A DNA stretch of 64,000 nucleotides. Origin: Gimesia aquarii (GTDB lineage Bacteria > Planctomycetota > Planctomycetia > Planctomycetales > Planctomycetaceae). A program made the position numbers and the translations under genes. Location: the NCBI RefSeq assembly GCF_007748175.1, contig NZ_CP037422.1:5100334-5164333 (forward strand), written 5' to 3'. Under the pieces are notes generated by a model, which was not told the DNA's origin, did no database searches, and saw only the letters and a program-made list of their open reading frames with translations. Each line of letters begins with the position of its first letter. The stretch's first letter is position 1. Positions 34,015 through 44,182 of the stretch are shown in pieces.

Positions 34015-35292
34015 ATGTCTGGTTGGAAGAAATTAGTTTCTGGTTTTCTGACGTTGGTTCTGATGGTTTCGTTGACTGATTGTCTTCAGGCACAAAGACT
34101 CAATGAATCCTCAGTGGGCATCTCTCTGCTTTCAAATCGGCAACTGGTTCAATACGATCTGGATCGTGTCTGGTGGGGGCAAGCCACAGTTGATGCGTCA
34201 CGAGATCGAATTGTTCATTTGTCATTGGACGAAATCAATTTATACGCACTTGCGAGTTCTGGGATTATTACTGCGTTCAACAATGAAACAGGAAAAAAAC
34301 TATGGGCAACACAACTGGGGAGAGGTGATGCAATTACTTATCCTCCTGTTTCAAATTCGAAGTATGTTTTTATTACCGTTGGAATGAAATTGTATTCAAT
34401 CAACAGATTAAATGGTGAGATTGACTGGGAATTGCAACTTCCAAACTCGGCTTCGACCAGCCCTACCGTCGATGAAGATTCGATCTATGTCGGGACATTG
34501 AAGGGACGCATGTTTGCCTGGGATTTGAAAAAACTGGATGAGTTGAGTAGTGAATCCAAGTTACCTGCCTGGCGCGACGGTGCCATTCGCTGGACCTATC
34601 AGACAGGAGCAGCAATTAGAACACCTCCCGTTGCGACAAATCGTACATTGATTTTTGCCAGCCAGGACGGCTCACTCTATTCAGTGACTCTGACTGAGCG
34701 TCAATTGGCATTTCAGTTTGAGACAGACGCTCCCATCTCTGCAAACTTAGCCGAATTTGAGAATAGTATCTTTCTCGCTTCAGAAGACCAGAATTTGTAC
34801 TGTCTGAATATAGCAAATGGGATAGTACGCTGGCGAATTCGTACTTCTTTTCCACTACGTAAACCAGTCACCGTTTTAGACAATGAAGTTTATCTTTCAT
34901 CAAACAAGAATGGGCTTTTTCAGCTCTCGGCAACATCAGGTCAGGAAAAATGGTGGCAACCGTTGGGATCGACTTTTGTTTCCATGTCACCGACACGTGT
35001 TTATGCGTCTGATAAACTTGGAAATTTATTGATTCTTTCCCGTAATGATGGTGCCGTGCTTTCTGCTGTTCCCCTCAGAAAGTTCCAGGTGAAACTGATG
35101 AATGAACGGACAGATCGTATTTTCTGTTCTTCAGAGTCCGGTTTAATTATGTGTCTGAAACAGAGTGACCTTCCATTTCCGATCCGTTTCAAACACCAGG
35201 ATCGCTATCCCATTCTGCCTGAAGTCACTCCCGAAACAGAGACAACCGATCCCGAGACGACTGAAGCTGTGAATGAAAATGCCAACCCGTAA
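34015..35292 (+). CDS. Secreted PQQ-like beta-propeller protein (BamB-like fold)
   Basis: The 425-residue protein has a signal peptide (MSGWKKLVSGFLTLVLMVSL to LQAQ). It then has about seven tryptophan-docking blade motifs of the PQQ-binding-like repeat: GKKLWATQLGRG, GEIDWELQLP, GAIRWTYQTGAAI, GIVRWRIRTS, GQEKWWQPLG and others. The fold is that of BamB and of quinoprotein dehydrogenases, but the residues that bind PQQ are not recognisable, so a scaffold role is more likely. The tail is rich in Thr/Glu (TPETETTDPETTEAV). It stands alone upstream of purH. Confidence 0.85.
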   Translation: MSGWKKLVSGFLTLVLMVSLTDCLQAQRLNESSVGISLLSNRQLVQYDLDRVWWGQATVDASRDRIVHLSLDEINLYALASSGIITAFNNETGKKLWATQLGRGDAITYPPVSNSKYVFITVGMKLYSINRLNGEIDWELQLPNSASTSPTVDEDSIYVGTLKGRMFAWDLKKLDELSSESKLPAWRDGAIRWTYQTGAAIRTPPVATNRTLIFASQDGSLYSVTLTERQLAFQFETDAPISANLAEFENSIFLASEDQNLYCLNIANGIVRWRIRTSFPLRKPVTVLDNEVYLSSNKNGLFQLSATSGQEKWWQPLGSTFVSMSPTRVYASDKLGNLLILSRNDGAVLSAVPLRKFQVKLMNERTDRIFCSSESGLIMCLKQSDLPFPIRFKHQDRYPILPEVTPETETTDPETTEAVNENANP

Positions 35293-35499
35293 AGTGTGTT
35301 TTCACTTTACGGAAAGCTAGTTTCACCCAGGTTTGTTTTCTGCTCTCTGAGTAGCTAAACTGACTCCTTGTTGAGTGTCTGGCGGCTTGATTTGTTGATT
35401 CGAAATCGATTCTCACATCTGCCTGCACTCGGGGAATATCTTTACCAGGCAGGGAAGTCTTCGCTTTTCTGCATTCTCAGGCGATTGATTTAGAAACAA

Positions 35500-37083
35500 A
35501 TGAGTAATTCGCATCCGCGTCGTGCATTAGTGAGTGTCAGTGATAAATCAGACCTGGACGTTTTTGTCAAAGGTCTTGCTGAATTGGGATTTGAGTTTGT
35601 ATCAACGGGGGGGACTCGCCGCTATTTGAAAGAGCAGGGGGTCAATGTAATTGATATTTCTGAATACACAGGCTTTCCCGAAATCATGAATGGACGCGTC
35701 AAGACACTCCACCCGAAAGTGCATGGTGCGATTCTAGGTAGGCCTGACTTAGACAGTGATGCCGAAGCCATCAGGGAATTTGAAATCGTTCCTTTTGAGT
35801 TAGTCATCTGCAATCTCTATCCTTTCGAAGAGACAATTGCCAAACCTGATGTCTCTTTATCAGAAGCAATCGAGCAAATTGATATTGGTGGCCCCAGTAT
35901 GGTACGTTCTGCTGCGAAAAACCATGCTTACATTGGGATCGTCACGTCACAGACACAGTATCATCGAGTATTAGAAGCGTTACAGACAGGACCGTTGACT
36001 CCCGAGTTTCGGCTTGAGCTTTCCGCAGCCGCATTCGAAATGACCGCCTGTTACGATCGTGCGGTTGCCAATTATATGGCTTCAGTGCTGCCTTCAGAAC
36101 AAGATAAAGATTCACGATTTGCCTCGCAAATGAGTCTCAATCTTGTACGTCGAGATCAATTACGTTATGGCGAAAATCCTCATCAAAGTGCCGCATTTTA
36201 CATAGAGAAAACGCCTCCTGCGGCAAGTGTCGCGTTAGCTGAGCAGCTAAATGGAAAAGAACTCTCTTATAATAATTTTCTGGATCTGGATGCGGCTTTA
36301 CAAATCGCAAGTGATTTTGAAAAACCAGCAGCGGTAGTAATTAAGCATACCAATCCCTGTGGTTGTGCAACCGCCGATTCGCTGGGAGAGGCGTTCGAAA
36401 AAGCGTATGCCGGTGATCCTGTCAGTGCCTTTGGTTCTATTATGAGTTTTAATCGCCCCATTGATCGAGAGACGGCAGAAAAATTATGTGAACCGAACCG
36501 ATTCATAGAAGCAATTATTGCACCCGATTATGATCCAGAGGCATTTGAACTGCTGACTACTAAGCCTAAGTGGAAAAAAAATGTGCGGTTGATGAAATGT
36601 CCTTTGCCGGAATCGCCTGCTTGTGCCAGTCTTGATTATCGCAGGGTCTCGGGAGGTTTACTGGTCCAGGAGAAAGATGAATTGCGCGATGACACTTCAG
36701 ACTGGAAAGTTGTCACAAAGCGCGAACCAACGGCTCAAGAAGTAAACGATTTGTCATTCGGCTGGATTGTGTGCCGACACGTAAAGTCAAATGCCATCGT
36801 CTTGGCGAAGGATGAAATGCTGCTCGGTGCTGGTGCAGGTCAGATGAGTCGTCTCGATTCATCTTATATTGCTGCTTACAAAGCTGGTGAGCGAAGCCAG
36901 GGGGCAATTGTAGCTTCTGATGCCTTTTTCCCGTTTCGCGACGGGGTGGATGAAGCGGCTAAAGCGGGTGTGACTGCCATCATTCAACCCGGTGGATCTG
37001 TACGGGATGAAGAAGTAATTGAAGCCTGTAATGAGCACCAGATTGCGATGGTCTTCACTGGTCGTCGACATTTTAAACATTAA
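35500..37083 (+). CDS. purH: Bifunctional AICAR formyltransferase/IMP cyclohydrolase
   Basis: The 527-residue enzyme has an N-terminal MGS-like IMP cyclohydrolase domain ([32 protein letters not shown]). The C-terminal formyltransferase domain has [30 protein letters not shown] and the catalytic KHTNPCGCA. Length is normal for PurH. It carries out the last two steps of purine synthesis, AICAR to IMP, in the cytoplasm. It is followed 25 bases later by a strong terminator. Confidence 0.97.
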   Translation: MSNSHPRRALVSVSDKSDLDVFVKGLAELGFEFVSTGGTRRYLKEQGVNVIDISEYTGFPEIMNGRVKTLHPKVHGAILGRPDLDSDAEAIREFEIVPFELVICNLYPFEETIAKPDVSLSEAIEQIDIGGPSMVRSAAKNHAYIGIVTSQTQYHRVLEALQTGPLTPEFRLELSAAAFEMTACYDRAVANYMASVLPSEQDKDSRFASQMSLNLVRRDQLRYGENPHQSAAFYIEKTPPAASVALAEQLNGKELSYNNFLDLDAALQIASDFEKPAAVVIKHTNPCGCATADSLGEAFEKAYAGDPVSAFGSIMSFNRPIDRETAEKLCEPNRFIEAIIAPDYDPEAFELLTTKPKWKKNVRLMKCPLPESPACASLDYRRVSGGLLVQEKDELRDDTSDWKVVTKREPTAQEVNDLSFGWIVCRHVKSNAIVLAKDEMLLGAGAGQMSRLDSSYIAAYKAGERSQGAIVASDAFFPFRDGVDEAAKAGVTAIIQPGGSVRDEEVIEACNEHQIAMVFTGRRHFKH

Positions 37084-37108
37084 TGGCTCAATCACTTCAC
37101 ATGAAATA

Positions 37109-37144
37109 AAAGGAGCCTTCCCCAACAGGAAAGGCTCCTTTTTT
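37109..37144. terminator. Intrinsic terminator between purH and the porin gene
   Basis: An 11-bp stem (AAAGGAGCCTT, 37109-37119, with AAGGCTCCTTT, 37131-37141) ends in T6. A-rich sequence on the left also makes it usable by the convergent porin gene. Confidence 0.9.
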
Positions 37145-37170
37145 ATCATATTTTGATTCCACTGCTGATA

Positions 37171-38622
37171 TTAGAAGACGAGAATGACGTCTGTACCAAC
37201 TGTGAACTGGCTGTCTTTGGTTCCCCCATCTGAAGTGGTCCAAGGATCAGCGCCATCTGCCCAGTCCCAACGAATTTCAGGACGAACGCGGATGCAGGAA
37301 TTCAACTTGTAATTCAAACCAGCGGTAATTTCGTAATAGCTTGTTCCTGGATTACCCAATTGAGTACCGTTGTGGTCTCTCCACCATTCAGCACGGATAC
37401 CAGCTTGAGCACACTCACTCATTTCATAGAACAAGTACTGGTTGATACCATAAGCTTCCGCATCCTGACCAGGATCGTTGATGTCCCCATTACGGTAGAA
37501 CATGTGATCGTGTTGGAACACGTAATTCAGATTATCAGTCAGTTTTTGTTGAGCAACAATGCTGAAGACAGTCAGGTTTGATGTTCCGCCAAATGCGTCA
37601 TTTTCACTACCTGAGCTGATTGCGAATGCAACAGAAGTATCTTCGCTGTCACTGGTCCAGGTTACTGAACCCAGGAAGCTCCACTCGTTGTTTTGATTTT
37701 CAAAATCATCCCAACCGGTAGTGATACCACCTGTCAGAGCAATATTGTCACTCAAATCAGTACTGGCTAAGGCACCGGTGTGAGTAAACGGTTCATCATA
37801 CTGCATGGTATAAGCATGTGAGTAGAAGAAGTTATCGGGAGCGGGAACGACTTCGTATCCAATCACGGTATAGAAGTGACCAACGTTTACAGTCAGACCG
37901 TTTCCAACAGGTGCATAGAATGATGCATACAACTGTGGCATTGCCAGTCCGATTTGGTTCGCGGTAGCAATATCGTTGTCAGACCATGTACCATCGAAGT
38001 TCGGAGTATTGTTAGGTCCACCGAATACAGCGGTATCAGCAGCATCAGAACCGACGAGCAGGTCAACGCGACCACCCCAACCGAAGCAGTCTTCGTTGGC
38101 TGCGGCGTCTTTTTCTAAGACAAAGTAGAGCTGGTTCAACATGAATTGGCTATCAGCCTGGTTGAATCCAACCCCGGGTGTGTTCAAGTCGTTTTGAGGT
38201 CGGTTACCATTGAAGGTAATACCGAATTCTAACCAACCACTCAGACTCCAGCCGTTGTCTTCCAGAAAGTTTCCGCAACCATCACAGTCATCAAACAGTC
38301 GAGTCAGACGACCACTGCAGCAATCACCATCATCAGATGATTCTTCTTCGCCACAGCAGGTGTTGGGGTCTGTGCAACTATTCGGATCTGTACATGTTTT
38401 GGGGGCACAGCATTCTGCTGTTAAACGATCAAGTTCAGCAGCAAGCTTATCACCGGCTTCTTCATACACTTTCGTGCAACAAGCATTTGGCTGAGATGGT
38501 GTGCAAGCTGGTGCACAGTTACCATCACCACCAAATGCTGGTGATACTGCCATCAGACCAAGCCCACTTAAAAGGAGCCCAGTCAGCCTGGCTTTTCTAG
38601 TAATTTCATTCAGTTTTTGCAT
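37171..38622 (-). CDS. Outer-membrane porin-like barrel with Cys-rich N-terminal segment
   Basis: The 483-residue protein starts with a signal peptide (MQKLNEITRK to VSPAFGG). Residues 36-116 hold 14 cysteines in pairs, with a repeated CTDPN unit and a helical stretch (KVYEEAGDKLAAELDRLTAE). The remaining ~360 residues are alternating beta strands rich in aromatic girdle residues, ending in a typical barrel strand (QFTVGTDVILVF). It fits the planctomycete beta-barrel porin group (OmpL-like). The Cys segment may crosslink to the envelope. The ribosome site AGGAG is well placed, and the upstream leader is highly structured. Confidence 0.85.
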   Translation of the reverse strand: MQKLNEITRKARLTGLLLSGLGLMAVSPAFGGDGNCAPACTPSQPNACCTKVYEEAGDKLAAELDRLTAECCAPKTCTDPNSCTDPNTCCGEEESSDDGDCCSGRLTRLFDDCDGCGNFLEDNGWSLSGWLEFGITFNGNRPQNDLNTPGVGFNQADSQFMLNQLYFVLEKDAAANEDCFGWGGRVDLLVGSDAADTAVFGGPNNTPNFDGTWSDNDIATANQIGLAMPQLYASFYAPVGNGLTVNVGHFYTVIGYEVVPAPDNFFYSHAYTMQYDEPFTHTGALASTDLSDNIALTGGITTGWDDFENQNNEWSFLGSVTWTSDSEDTSVAFAISSGSENDAFGGTSNLTVFSIVAQQKLTDNLNYVFQHDHMFYRNGDINDPGQDAEAYGINQYLFYEMSECAQAGIRAEWWRDHNGTQLGNPGTSYYEITAGLNYKLNSCIRVRPEIRWDWADGADPWTTSDGGTKDSQFTVGTDVILVF

Positions 38623-39040
38623 ATTTTAACTCCTGAGTGCACTTATGAGGTGCCTGGTCTCCGTACCGTCAATCGGGAAGGCGCATATGCTTTCAAAAAC
38701 GTCATGTGAAAGCTTAAACCGACGGTGAAATTAGTTTTTCCATCGTTAGAACTAGGCGACCTGGAATGGTCGCTAAATTGAGCGCTAATGCAACGATGGT
38801 TCTAACTCGGAATATCGGAACTATTACTATTCACTTTGACCAAAAGAATTAGCGTAAGCAAAGGCTGTATAATCAGGAGGGGTTTGCCTAGTTATCTAAA
38901 TGCTCATAGCAGAATATCTTACCAAATACCTAATGTTATTAAATTTGCATAAGTTTTAAGCACTTACGAGAAGATAAATTAGAGCAGAGAAACAAAGTGT
39001 TTTAATAGAAATGAATTAGGCTACGCGTAGTTTCACAGCA
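38623..39040 (-). other. Intergenic region holding the porin leader
   Basis: No gene recognised. The half next to the porin gene carries several inverted repeats (described in the separate leader entry). The other half, next to ftsY, is AT-rich and featureless. Confidence 0.5.
38657..38806 (-). promoter_or_regulatory. Structured 5' leader of the porin gene
   Basis: Inverted repeats are CCATCGTT/AACGATGG (38740-38747 and 38792-38799), GTTAGAAC/GTTCTAAC (38745-38752 and 38799-38806), GCGACC/GGTCGC (38756-38761 and 38768-38773) and GCTTTCA/TGAAAGC (38689-38695 and 38707-38713). An outer ACCGTC/GACGGT pair is also present. The first two helices share bases and exclude each other, so the RNA could switch between folds. 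No known riboswitch core was recognised. Confidence 0.45.
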
Positions 39041-39979
39041 CTATTCAAATAGTGCGTCTACAAACCCCTGTGAGTTAAACAGTTCCAAGTCGTCAATTTG
39101 TTCGCCAACACCGACATACTTAACGGGTATACCCATCTTCTGACGAATCGCGACGGTCACTCCACCACGCGCGGTTCCATCTAATTTTGCTAAAATTAGT
39201 CCGGAACATTCAATTGCTTTCGTAAAATGCTCTGCCTGACTCACTCCATTTTGTCCAGTGGTCGCATCCAGAACCAGCAGACTTTCGTGTGGTGCCTCGG
39301 GGACCTTTTTACTGATGACGCGTTTAATCTTTTCCAGTTCTTCCATCAGATTCGCATGGGTTTGTAATCGACCTGCAGTATCAATAATCAAGTAGTCAGC
39401 TCCAGATTCTAATGCACTTTCACAGCCTGAATACGCGACACTCGCAGGATCGGTGCCATCGGGACGTGTTACAATTTCGCAGCCCAAGCGGTTGGCCCAC
39501 ATCGTCAATTGTTCTACAGCGGCTGCTCGAAATGTATCTCCGGCAGCTAACACGACGGTTTTGTTCTGTTTGAGCAGTAAGTTAGCCAGTTTGGCGATCG
39601 ATGTCGTTTTTCCGACCCCATTCACGCCCGCGACCAGGATCACGGTCAAACCATTCGGATTCTTCTTGAGCGGAGATAAGGGGTCTGCGATATCCCATTT
39701 TGTATCGCCCTCCCCTTCGAGCAATGATCTCAGCTTCTCTTTGACCGTTTCTTCGATGTCATCCAGAACGACGGTACGGCCACCATGTTTTTTGCGAATT
39801 TCTTCGCAGATTTCAGAAGCGGGAGCCACACCCATATCTGTTTTAATCAGGCGCGCTTCAAATTCTTCGATTTTCTGATCATCGAGGATCTCACCTGCTT
39901 TAAATAAGTCGCGAACATCTGTTCGCATGACTTCTTTTGTTTTTTGTAAACCACGTTTTAAGCGGTCAAACAGACCCAT
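39041..39979 (-). CDS. ftsY: Signal recognition particle receptor FtsY
   Basis: The 312-residue protein has the SRP GTPase arrangement: a helical N domain (MGLFDRLKRGLQKTKEVM), G1 GVNGVGKTTSIAKLA, an insertion-box GDTFRAAAVEQL, G3 DTAGRLQTHANLMEEL, G4-like AKLDGTARGG and the closing GVGEQIDDLELF. It is short, lacking the long acidic A domain of E. coli FtsY, which is common outside Proteobacteria. It docks SRP-ribosome complexes at the membrane for co-translational insertion. Confidence 0.96.
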   Translation of the reverse strand: MGLFDRLKRGLQKTKEVMRTDVRDLFKAGEILDDQKIEEFEARLIKTDMGVAPASEICEEIRKKHGGRTVVLDDIEETVKEKLRSLLEGEGDTKWDIADPLSPLKKNPNGLTVILVAGVNGVGKTTSIAKLANLLLKQNKTVVLAAGDTFRAAAVEQLTMWANRLGCEIVTRPDGTDPASVAYSGCESALESGADYLIIDTAGRLQTHANLMEELEKIKRVISKKVPEAPHESLLVLDATTGQNGVSQAEHFTKAIECSGLILAKLDGTARGGVTVAIRQKMGIPVKYVGVGEQIDDLELFNSQGFVDALFE

Positions 39980-40107
39980 TTTTCTACTCTCTTATATTGA
40001 TAATGGACAACTATGAATTCGATGAATGAAGAATCCTGGACCGGATAATATAGTGTTCTGGTACAGACGACAAGTGGCTTAAAGCGGGAAGTCAGTTCTT
40101 CAGTTGA

Positions 40108-41601
40108 TTAGGGAGCCGATTTTAAAAGATCGTCAAAGCGTTGAATTGCCTGATTCCAAATTTCACTCTCTTGTGGTTCATATCTGTTAGTTTCAGTAGA
40201 ATTCAAGACAATTTCACGGATTTCAGCCAGCGAACTCACTGAACCTGCAGCTCTGGCTTGTACCAATACATTCCCCAAACCTGTGGCTTCCACAGGGCCT
40301 GTGATCACCGGAACCTGACAGGAATTTGCTGTGAATTGATTCAACAGTTTATTTTTCGTGCCGCCTCCCACGATGTGAATGACTTCGATAGGGGTGCCCG
40401 TCAGTTCTTCGAGCCAACCAAGTACTTTTCGATATTTCAAAGCAAGGCTTTCCAAAGCACAGCGAATAAACTGGCCTTCGGTTTCCGGAACTGGTTGGTT
40501 GGTTTCTTCACAATAATTTTTGATCGCATCCAGCATGTCATCAGGACTGAGAAACCTTGGATCATCTGGATCGACCAGAGATCGAAAAGCGTCAGCTGTT
40601 GCCGCGGCGTCTGCCAGTTCTGAGTAGTCCAGAGTTTTTCCACGGCGTTCGTAGGCGCGACGGCATTCTTGAACCAGCCAGAGACCCATAATATTTTTTA
40701 ATAATCGATAGGTTCCGTCGACCCCGCCTTCGTTAGTAAAGTTCAATTCAAACGCACGCTGACCAAGTACGGCAGAATTAACTTCAACCCCCATTAAAGA
40801 CCAGGTTCCGGAGCTGATATAAGCCCAGTCTGCTGTTCCGGTATGGGAAGTGGGAATTGCGGCAACAGCTGAGGCGGTATCATGCGTAGCCGGTGCAATG
40901 ACATCGATTTTACCAAGACCCGTGTGTTGCATCACTTCATCACGAAGTGTTCCAAGTTTTGTTCCGGGAGGGACAACTTTGGGTAACATGGTGGTTGGAA
41001 TTTCCAGATTACTAAATAAATCCCTAGCCCAGTCACCCGTTTTAGGATTCAAGCATTGCGTGGTTGTGGCATTTGTAAATTCAACGACTTGACTACCTGA
41101 TAAGAGCCAATGAAAAAAGTCTGGGATGAGAAGAAATGTTTCCGCCTGATTTAAGAAGTCGGGATCTGTTTCTTGCATAGCCAACAATTGATAGAGCGTG
41201 TTCAGCTCCATAAACTGCAAGCCGGTTTCATTAAAAATATCCTCCTGTGGAACGCGTGAAATTGCCAGCTTCAGCATCCCTTCCGTTCGGGAGTCGCGAT
41301 AGTGATAAGGCTGTCCCAGCAGTTCCTGTTTTTCGGAAAGTAAGACATAATCGACTCCCCAAGTATCGACACCGACCGAAGTAATTTGATCGCCATATTT
41401 TTGTGCGGCAAGTGATAATCCTTTCAAAATGGATGACCAGAGGCCAATCACATTCCAGCGACGGGTACCCGCCACCGGAACCGGTCCATTACTGAATCGG
41501 TAAATTTCTTCGAGGCGAATCTGTTTTCCATCCAGCAAACCTGCCAGCACACGGCCACTTTCAGCACCTAAATCAACTCCCAAAAAACACTGTTCTGGCA
41601 T
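40108..41601 (-). CDS. rhaB: Rhamnulokinase
   Basis: The 497-residue FGGY-family sugar kinase starts [16 protein letters not shown], the phosphate-1 motif. [19 protein letters not shown] is characteristic of rhamnulokinases. [16 protein letters not shown] holds the catalytic-site Asp, and [19 protein letters not shown] the adenosine motif. It phosphorylates L-rhamnulose in the cytoplasm, a step in using rhamnose or fucose-type deoxysugars from algal polysaccharides. No rhaA or rhaD is adjacent. The closely related fuculokinase is the main alternative. Confidence 0.92.
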   Translation of the reverse strand: MPEQCFLGVDLGAESGRVLAGLLDGKQIRLEEIYRFSNGPVPVAGTRRWNVIGLWSSILKGLSLAAQKYGDQITSVGVDTWGVDYVLLSEKQELLGQPYHYRDSRTEGMLKLAISRVPQEDIFNETGLQFMELNTLYQLLAMQETDPDFLNQAETFLLIPDFFHWLLSGSQVVEFTNATTTQCLNPKTGDWARDLFSNLEIPTTMLPKVVPPGTKLGTLRDEVMQHTGLGKIDVIAPATHDTASAVAAIPTSHTGTADWAYISSGTWSLMGVEVNSAVLGQRAFELNFTNEGGVDGTYRLLKNIMGLWLVQECRRAYERRGKTLDYSELADAAATADAFRSLVDPDDPRFLSPDDMLDAIKNYCEETNQPVPETEGQFIRCALESLALKYRKVLGWLEELTGTPIEVIHIVGGGTKNKLLNQFTANSCQVPVITGPVEATGLGNVLVQARAAGSVSSLAEIREIVLNSTETNRYEPQESEIWNQAIQRFDDLLKSAP

Positions 41602-41906
41602 TTAATAATCCTTATCCACAGAGGATGAATACTTTGATCGAATCTCATTTATCATAGTGCCACGACAAATACAAATACATAATATAAAAACTTCACTGGA
41701 ATTTCATTGCATACTGGTTGTTCCCATACAAAGAATTACAGATCATGGTAGCATCTGTTTCAACGTGTTTCGTGTTACGATAAGAATCAAGCAGACACTG
41801 AAACAGTTGTTCTTCGACTTATTCAAATTGTTAAGAAACTTTCAATAATTCAAATGAATCAGGCACGATTTTCCTGGTTCCTTGTTCTCTTCAAAAGCCG
41901 AATGAA
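41602..41906. other. Divergent AT-rich intergenic region
   Basis: Separates rhaB from the TMEM43-like gene. No gene, hairpin or clear promoter pair recognised. Confidence 0.4.
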
Positions 41907-42464
41907 ATGAACCAGAAATCTGAAGAAACTGTAGAAAATTCGTTCGGGACGCGATTTAAAATCGCCTTAAAAAATTTGGGTATCGGGATTGTATTTGTGA
42001 TCGCGGGGCTATTTTTACTGTGGCATAACGAAACAAACAATCTAGAGCATGAGATCAGTATCGCTCAAGCGGAGTCTGTTCTCTCAGAAAATCAGGAAAC
42101 GACACCAGACAAGCAAGAGAATGAAACAACAGAAGATTCTCATTTAAGTAAAGCAACAGTGTTAATCTGGGGCTTTCGGCTTGCCAGTTGGATCATACTA
42201 TTCCTGGGCTTGGCGACTCTCTTTAAGCCTTTGGTCGTGCTTGTGGAAAAGATTCCTTTATTGGGTAACTTTGTAGGACGCGGGATTACTGTTTTTGCCT
42301 TACTCAGTTCTTTAAGTCTTTCGCTCATTCTCGTTTCTGCAGTCTGGATGGTGGCGCGACCGGTCTATGGGGCCGTTTTGCTTTTACTGGGAGTCGTCCC
42401 GCTCTTGATCCTGTATCGTTCTGGTAAGCGTGGTCGATTGAAACATGCGCTCAAACAAACCTGA
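41907..42464 (+). CDS. Shortened TMEM43-like membrane protein
   Basis: The 185-residue protein has an N-terminal helix with a LLWHNETNN motif just after it (residues ~24-52), resembling the LLWWNEGRA motif of TMEM43-family proteins. A short linker of about 30 residues follows, then helices at about 85-105, 130-150 and 155-175 with RLASWIILFLGLATLFKPL and IPLLGNFVGRG, which match the C-terminal helices of the family. The extracytoplasmic domain of 150 or more residues that normally lies between is missing. Function is unknown even for full-length bacterial relatives. Confidence 0.65.
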   Translation: MNQKSEETVENSFGTRFKIALKNLGIGIVFVIAGLFLLWHNETNNLEHEISIAQAESVLSENQETTPDKQENETTEDSHLSKATVLIWGFRLASWIILFLGLATLFKPLVVLVEKIPLLGNFVGRGITVFALLSSLSLSLILVSAVWMVARPVYGAVLLLLGVVPLLILYRSGKRGRLKHALKQT

Positions 42465-42748
42465 ACTGATTGATGACTACGTTTTTGTAATTGTTACATA
42501 AAAAAGAATGTGGTCTTTTCCTTGATGTTCTATCTCTCCCAGAGTGTTGAATGTCTGCCTGCGGGTTCCCAACTTTCTGCCCAAGAACGCAGGATTCCTA
42601 CAAGTCGAATAACCCACATAACCGATACCTTTGATATATCTGATACTCTTCACGCAGAAATTCCTGCGCTACAGAGTCATTTATTACTGAAGCTGTCTTA
42701 CATGGAAGGCAGTTTCGTCGAGTCCCTTGGCTTGTAGACTTCTATAAA

Positions 42749-44134
42749 ATGAGATTGAAGTACAACATGGTAAATCCGGCCTACCGATTGATGCTTGGGA
42801 TGATAGTGATCCTGTCAGGGATAGGGCTTCGTTCTGCACAGGCGCAGTATAATACTGGAACGCCTGCTCAACCGGGAACAATGTTTACATCCGCTCCTTA
42901 TCAGCCTCAGTATTCACCAGAGCAAAATTACGGAACAGATCCGGAATACTATCAGTCCATGGATCAATATGCTTCGGGTTATAATAGAGGCTCCTATTAT
43001 GGAGCCGGTGATCAATCAGAAATGATTACTCGTGTATTACCCGTCGATCGTGGCTGGGCCTATGATCATCCAGCGGATGGCTTCTTTAAGAATATTGTTT
43101 CTAACAGTTGGATGCGAGTTGAATATTTGCTCTGGAAGTCACCTCCCGGAAATCAGTTAGTTGGTGCTCCAATTACTGCTACATCTGACCCAAGACAACC
43201 TTTTACAGCATTCGATACCTCTGGGGGAGCCACGCTTTCTACGAAGGTGGCTGATCTCAGTACAATTGGTCGAGAGGGCTCCAATGGAATCCGGGGGACT
43301 TTTGGAATTGATTTTAACAATGGGAGTATCGAGACATCGTTTTTTGGAATGGACTCGGATGTGAGTTCTGTTTCCTATGGGGCGGCAGAGCTATTAGGTG
43401 CCAACTTTGGTCAAACGAATCAGATTACGATTACCACTTTACTGGATGGTCAAATAAACGATATTCGACGAAATTTTAATCAAAAGTATGCGATTCAATA
43501 TCAGTCTTCAGCTTGGGGCGCGCAAAGTAATTATGTGATTAATACAGAGCGTCTCTTTTTTAGAACCTATTATGGTGCTGGCGGTTTACAAATTCGTCCT
43601 CTAGTCGGATTTCGTTACTTAAAAATTGGAGAAGAGATGATCATTCAAGGGTCTTTCGAAAACCTGGATGCAACTCCTCCGATTCCACTATTTGAAACCA
43701 CTGTCAATTCGGCAACAAGTAACAAACTATATGTGCCTCAAGCGGGAATTCGCATGGAATTCGTGCATCCCTGGTTTACTATTTCAGCAGAGCCAAAGGT
43801 TGGATTTGGTGTCAATAACTATAACGGAAGTGTGTTGACGAATCAATTTTTGGGCGCAACAGATCCGATTCATGTAACACAAATCTCAAATACAAGATTT
43901 GCACCCACATTTGAATTTGGTGTGAATGCTCGAATACATCTCAGTGAAAATTTCACATTCAATGTCGGTTATAACTTCCTGTGGGCGAATCACATTGCCA
44001 GGCCGGGATCAACGACTTTCTACAATGTTTCTTCATCTAACCTGACTGATGGTGTATCGTTACGAGCACAAGACAGTCTTGAGAGCTATAAACTACATGG
44101 TTTGGTCATTGGTGGCGAAATTCGCTTACCGTAA
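42749..44134 (+). CDS. BBP7-type outer-membrane beta-barrel protein
   Basis: The 461-residue protein carries a signal peptide (LMLGMIVILSGIGLRSAQAQ). A Tyr/Gln/Pro-rich linker (YNTGTPAQPGTMFTSAPYQP) of about 60 residues follows, and then the barrel. The barrel begins WMRVEYLLWKSPPGNQLVG, typical of planctomycete BBP7 proteins, and continues with GIRGTFGIDFNNGSIETSFF and RFAPTFEFGVNARIHLSENF. ATG 42767 is a possible alternative start. It should sit in the outer membrane; its cargo is unknown. It stands as a single gene. Confidence 0.85.
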   Translation: MRLKYNMVNPAYRLMLGMIVILSGIGLRSAQAQYNTGTPAQPGTMFTSAPYQPQYSPEQNYGTDPEYYQSMDQYASGYNRGSYYGAGDQSEMITRVLPVDRGWAYDHPADGFFKNIVSNSWMRVEYLLWKSPPGNQLVGAPITATSDPRQPFTAFDTSGGATLSTKVADLSTIGREGSNGIRGTFGIDFNNGSIETSFFGMDSDVSSVSYGAAELLGANFGQTNQITITTLLDGQINDIRRNFNQKYAIQYQSSAWGAQSNYVINTERLFFRTYYGAGGLQIRPLVGFRYLKIGEEMIIQGSFENLDATPPIPLFETTVNSATSNKLYVPQAGIRMEFVHPWFTISAEPKVGFGVNNYNGSVLTNQFLGATDPIHVTQISNTRFAPTFEFGVNARIHLSENFTFNVGYNFLWANHIARPGSTTFYNVSSSNLTDGVSLRAQDSLESYKLHGLVIGGEIRLP

Positions 44135-44182
44135 AAATTCTGATGGGTGACTTGAAAGAATCAACTAACAGGTCTATCTCAA

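Noticed and set aside
39453-39878. 141-codon frame antisense to ftsY
   Set aside because: It is a shadow of the conserved GTPase domain and has no features of its own.
42510-42737. 75-codon frame before the BBP7 gene
   Set aside because: No signal, domain or ribosome site; it fills the gap between two genes by chance. A real small gene cannot be fully excluded.
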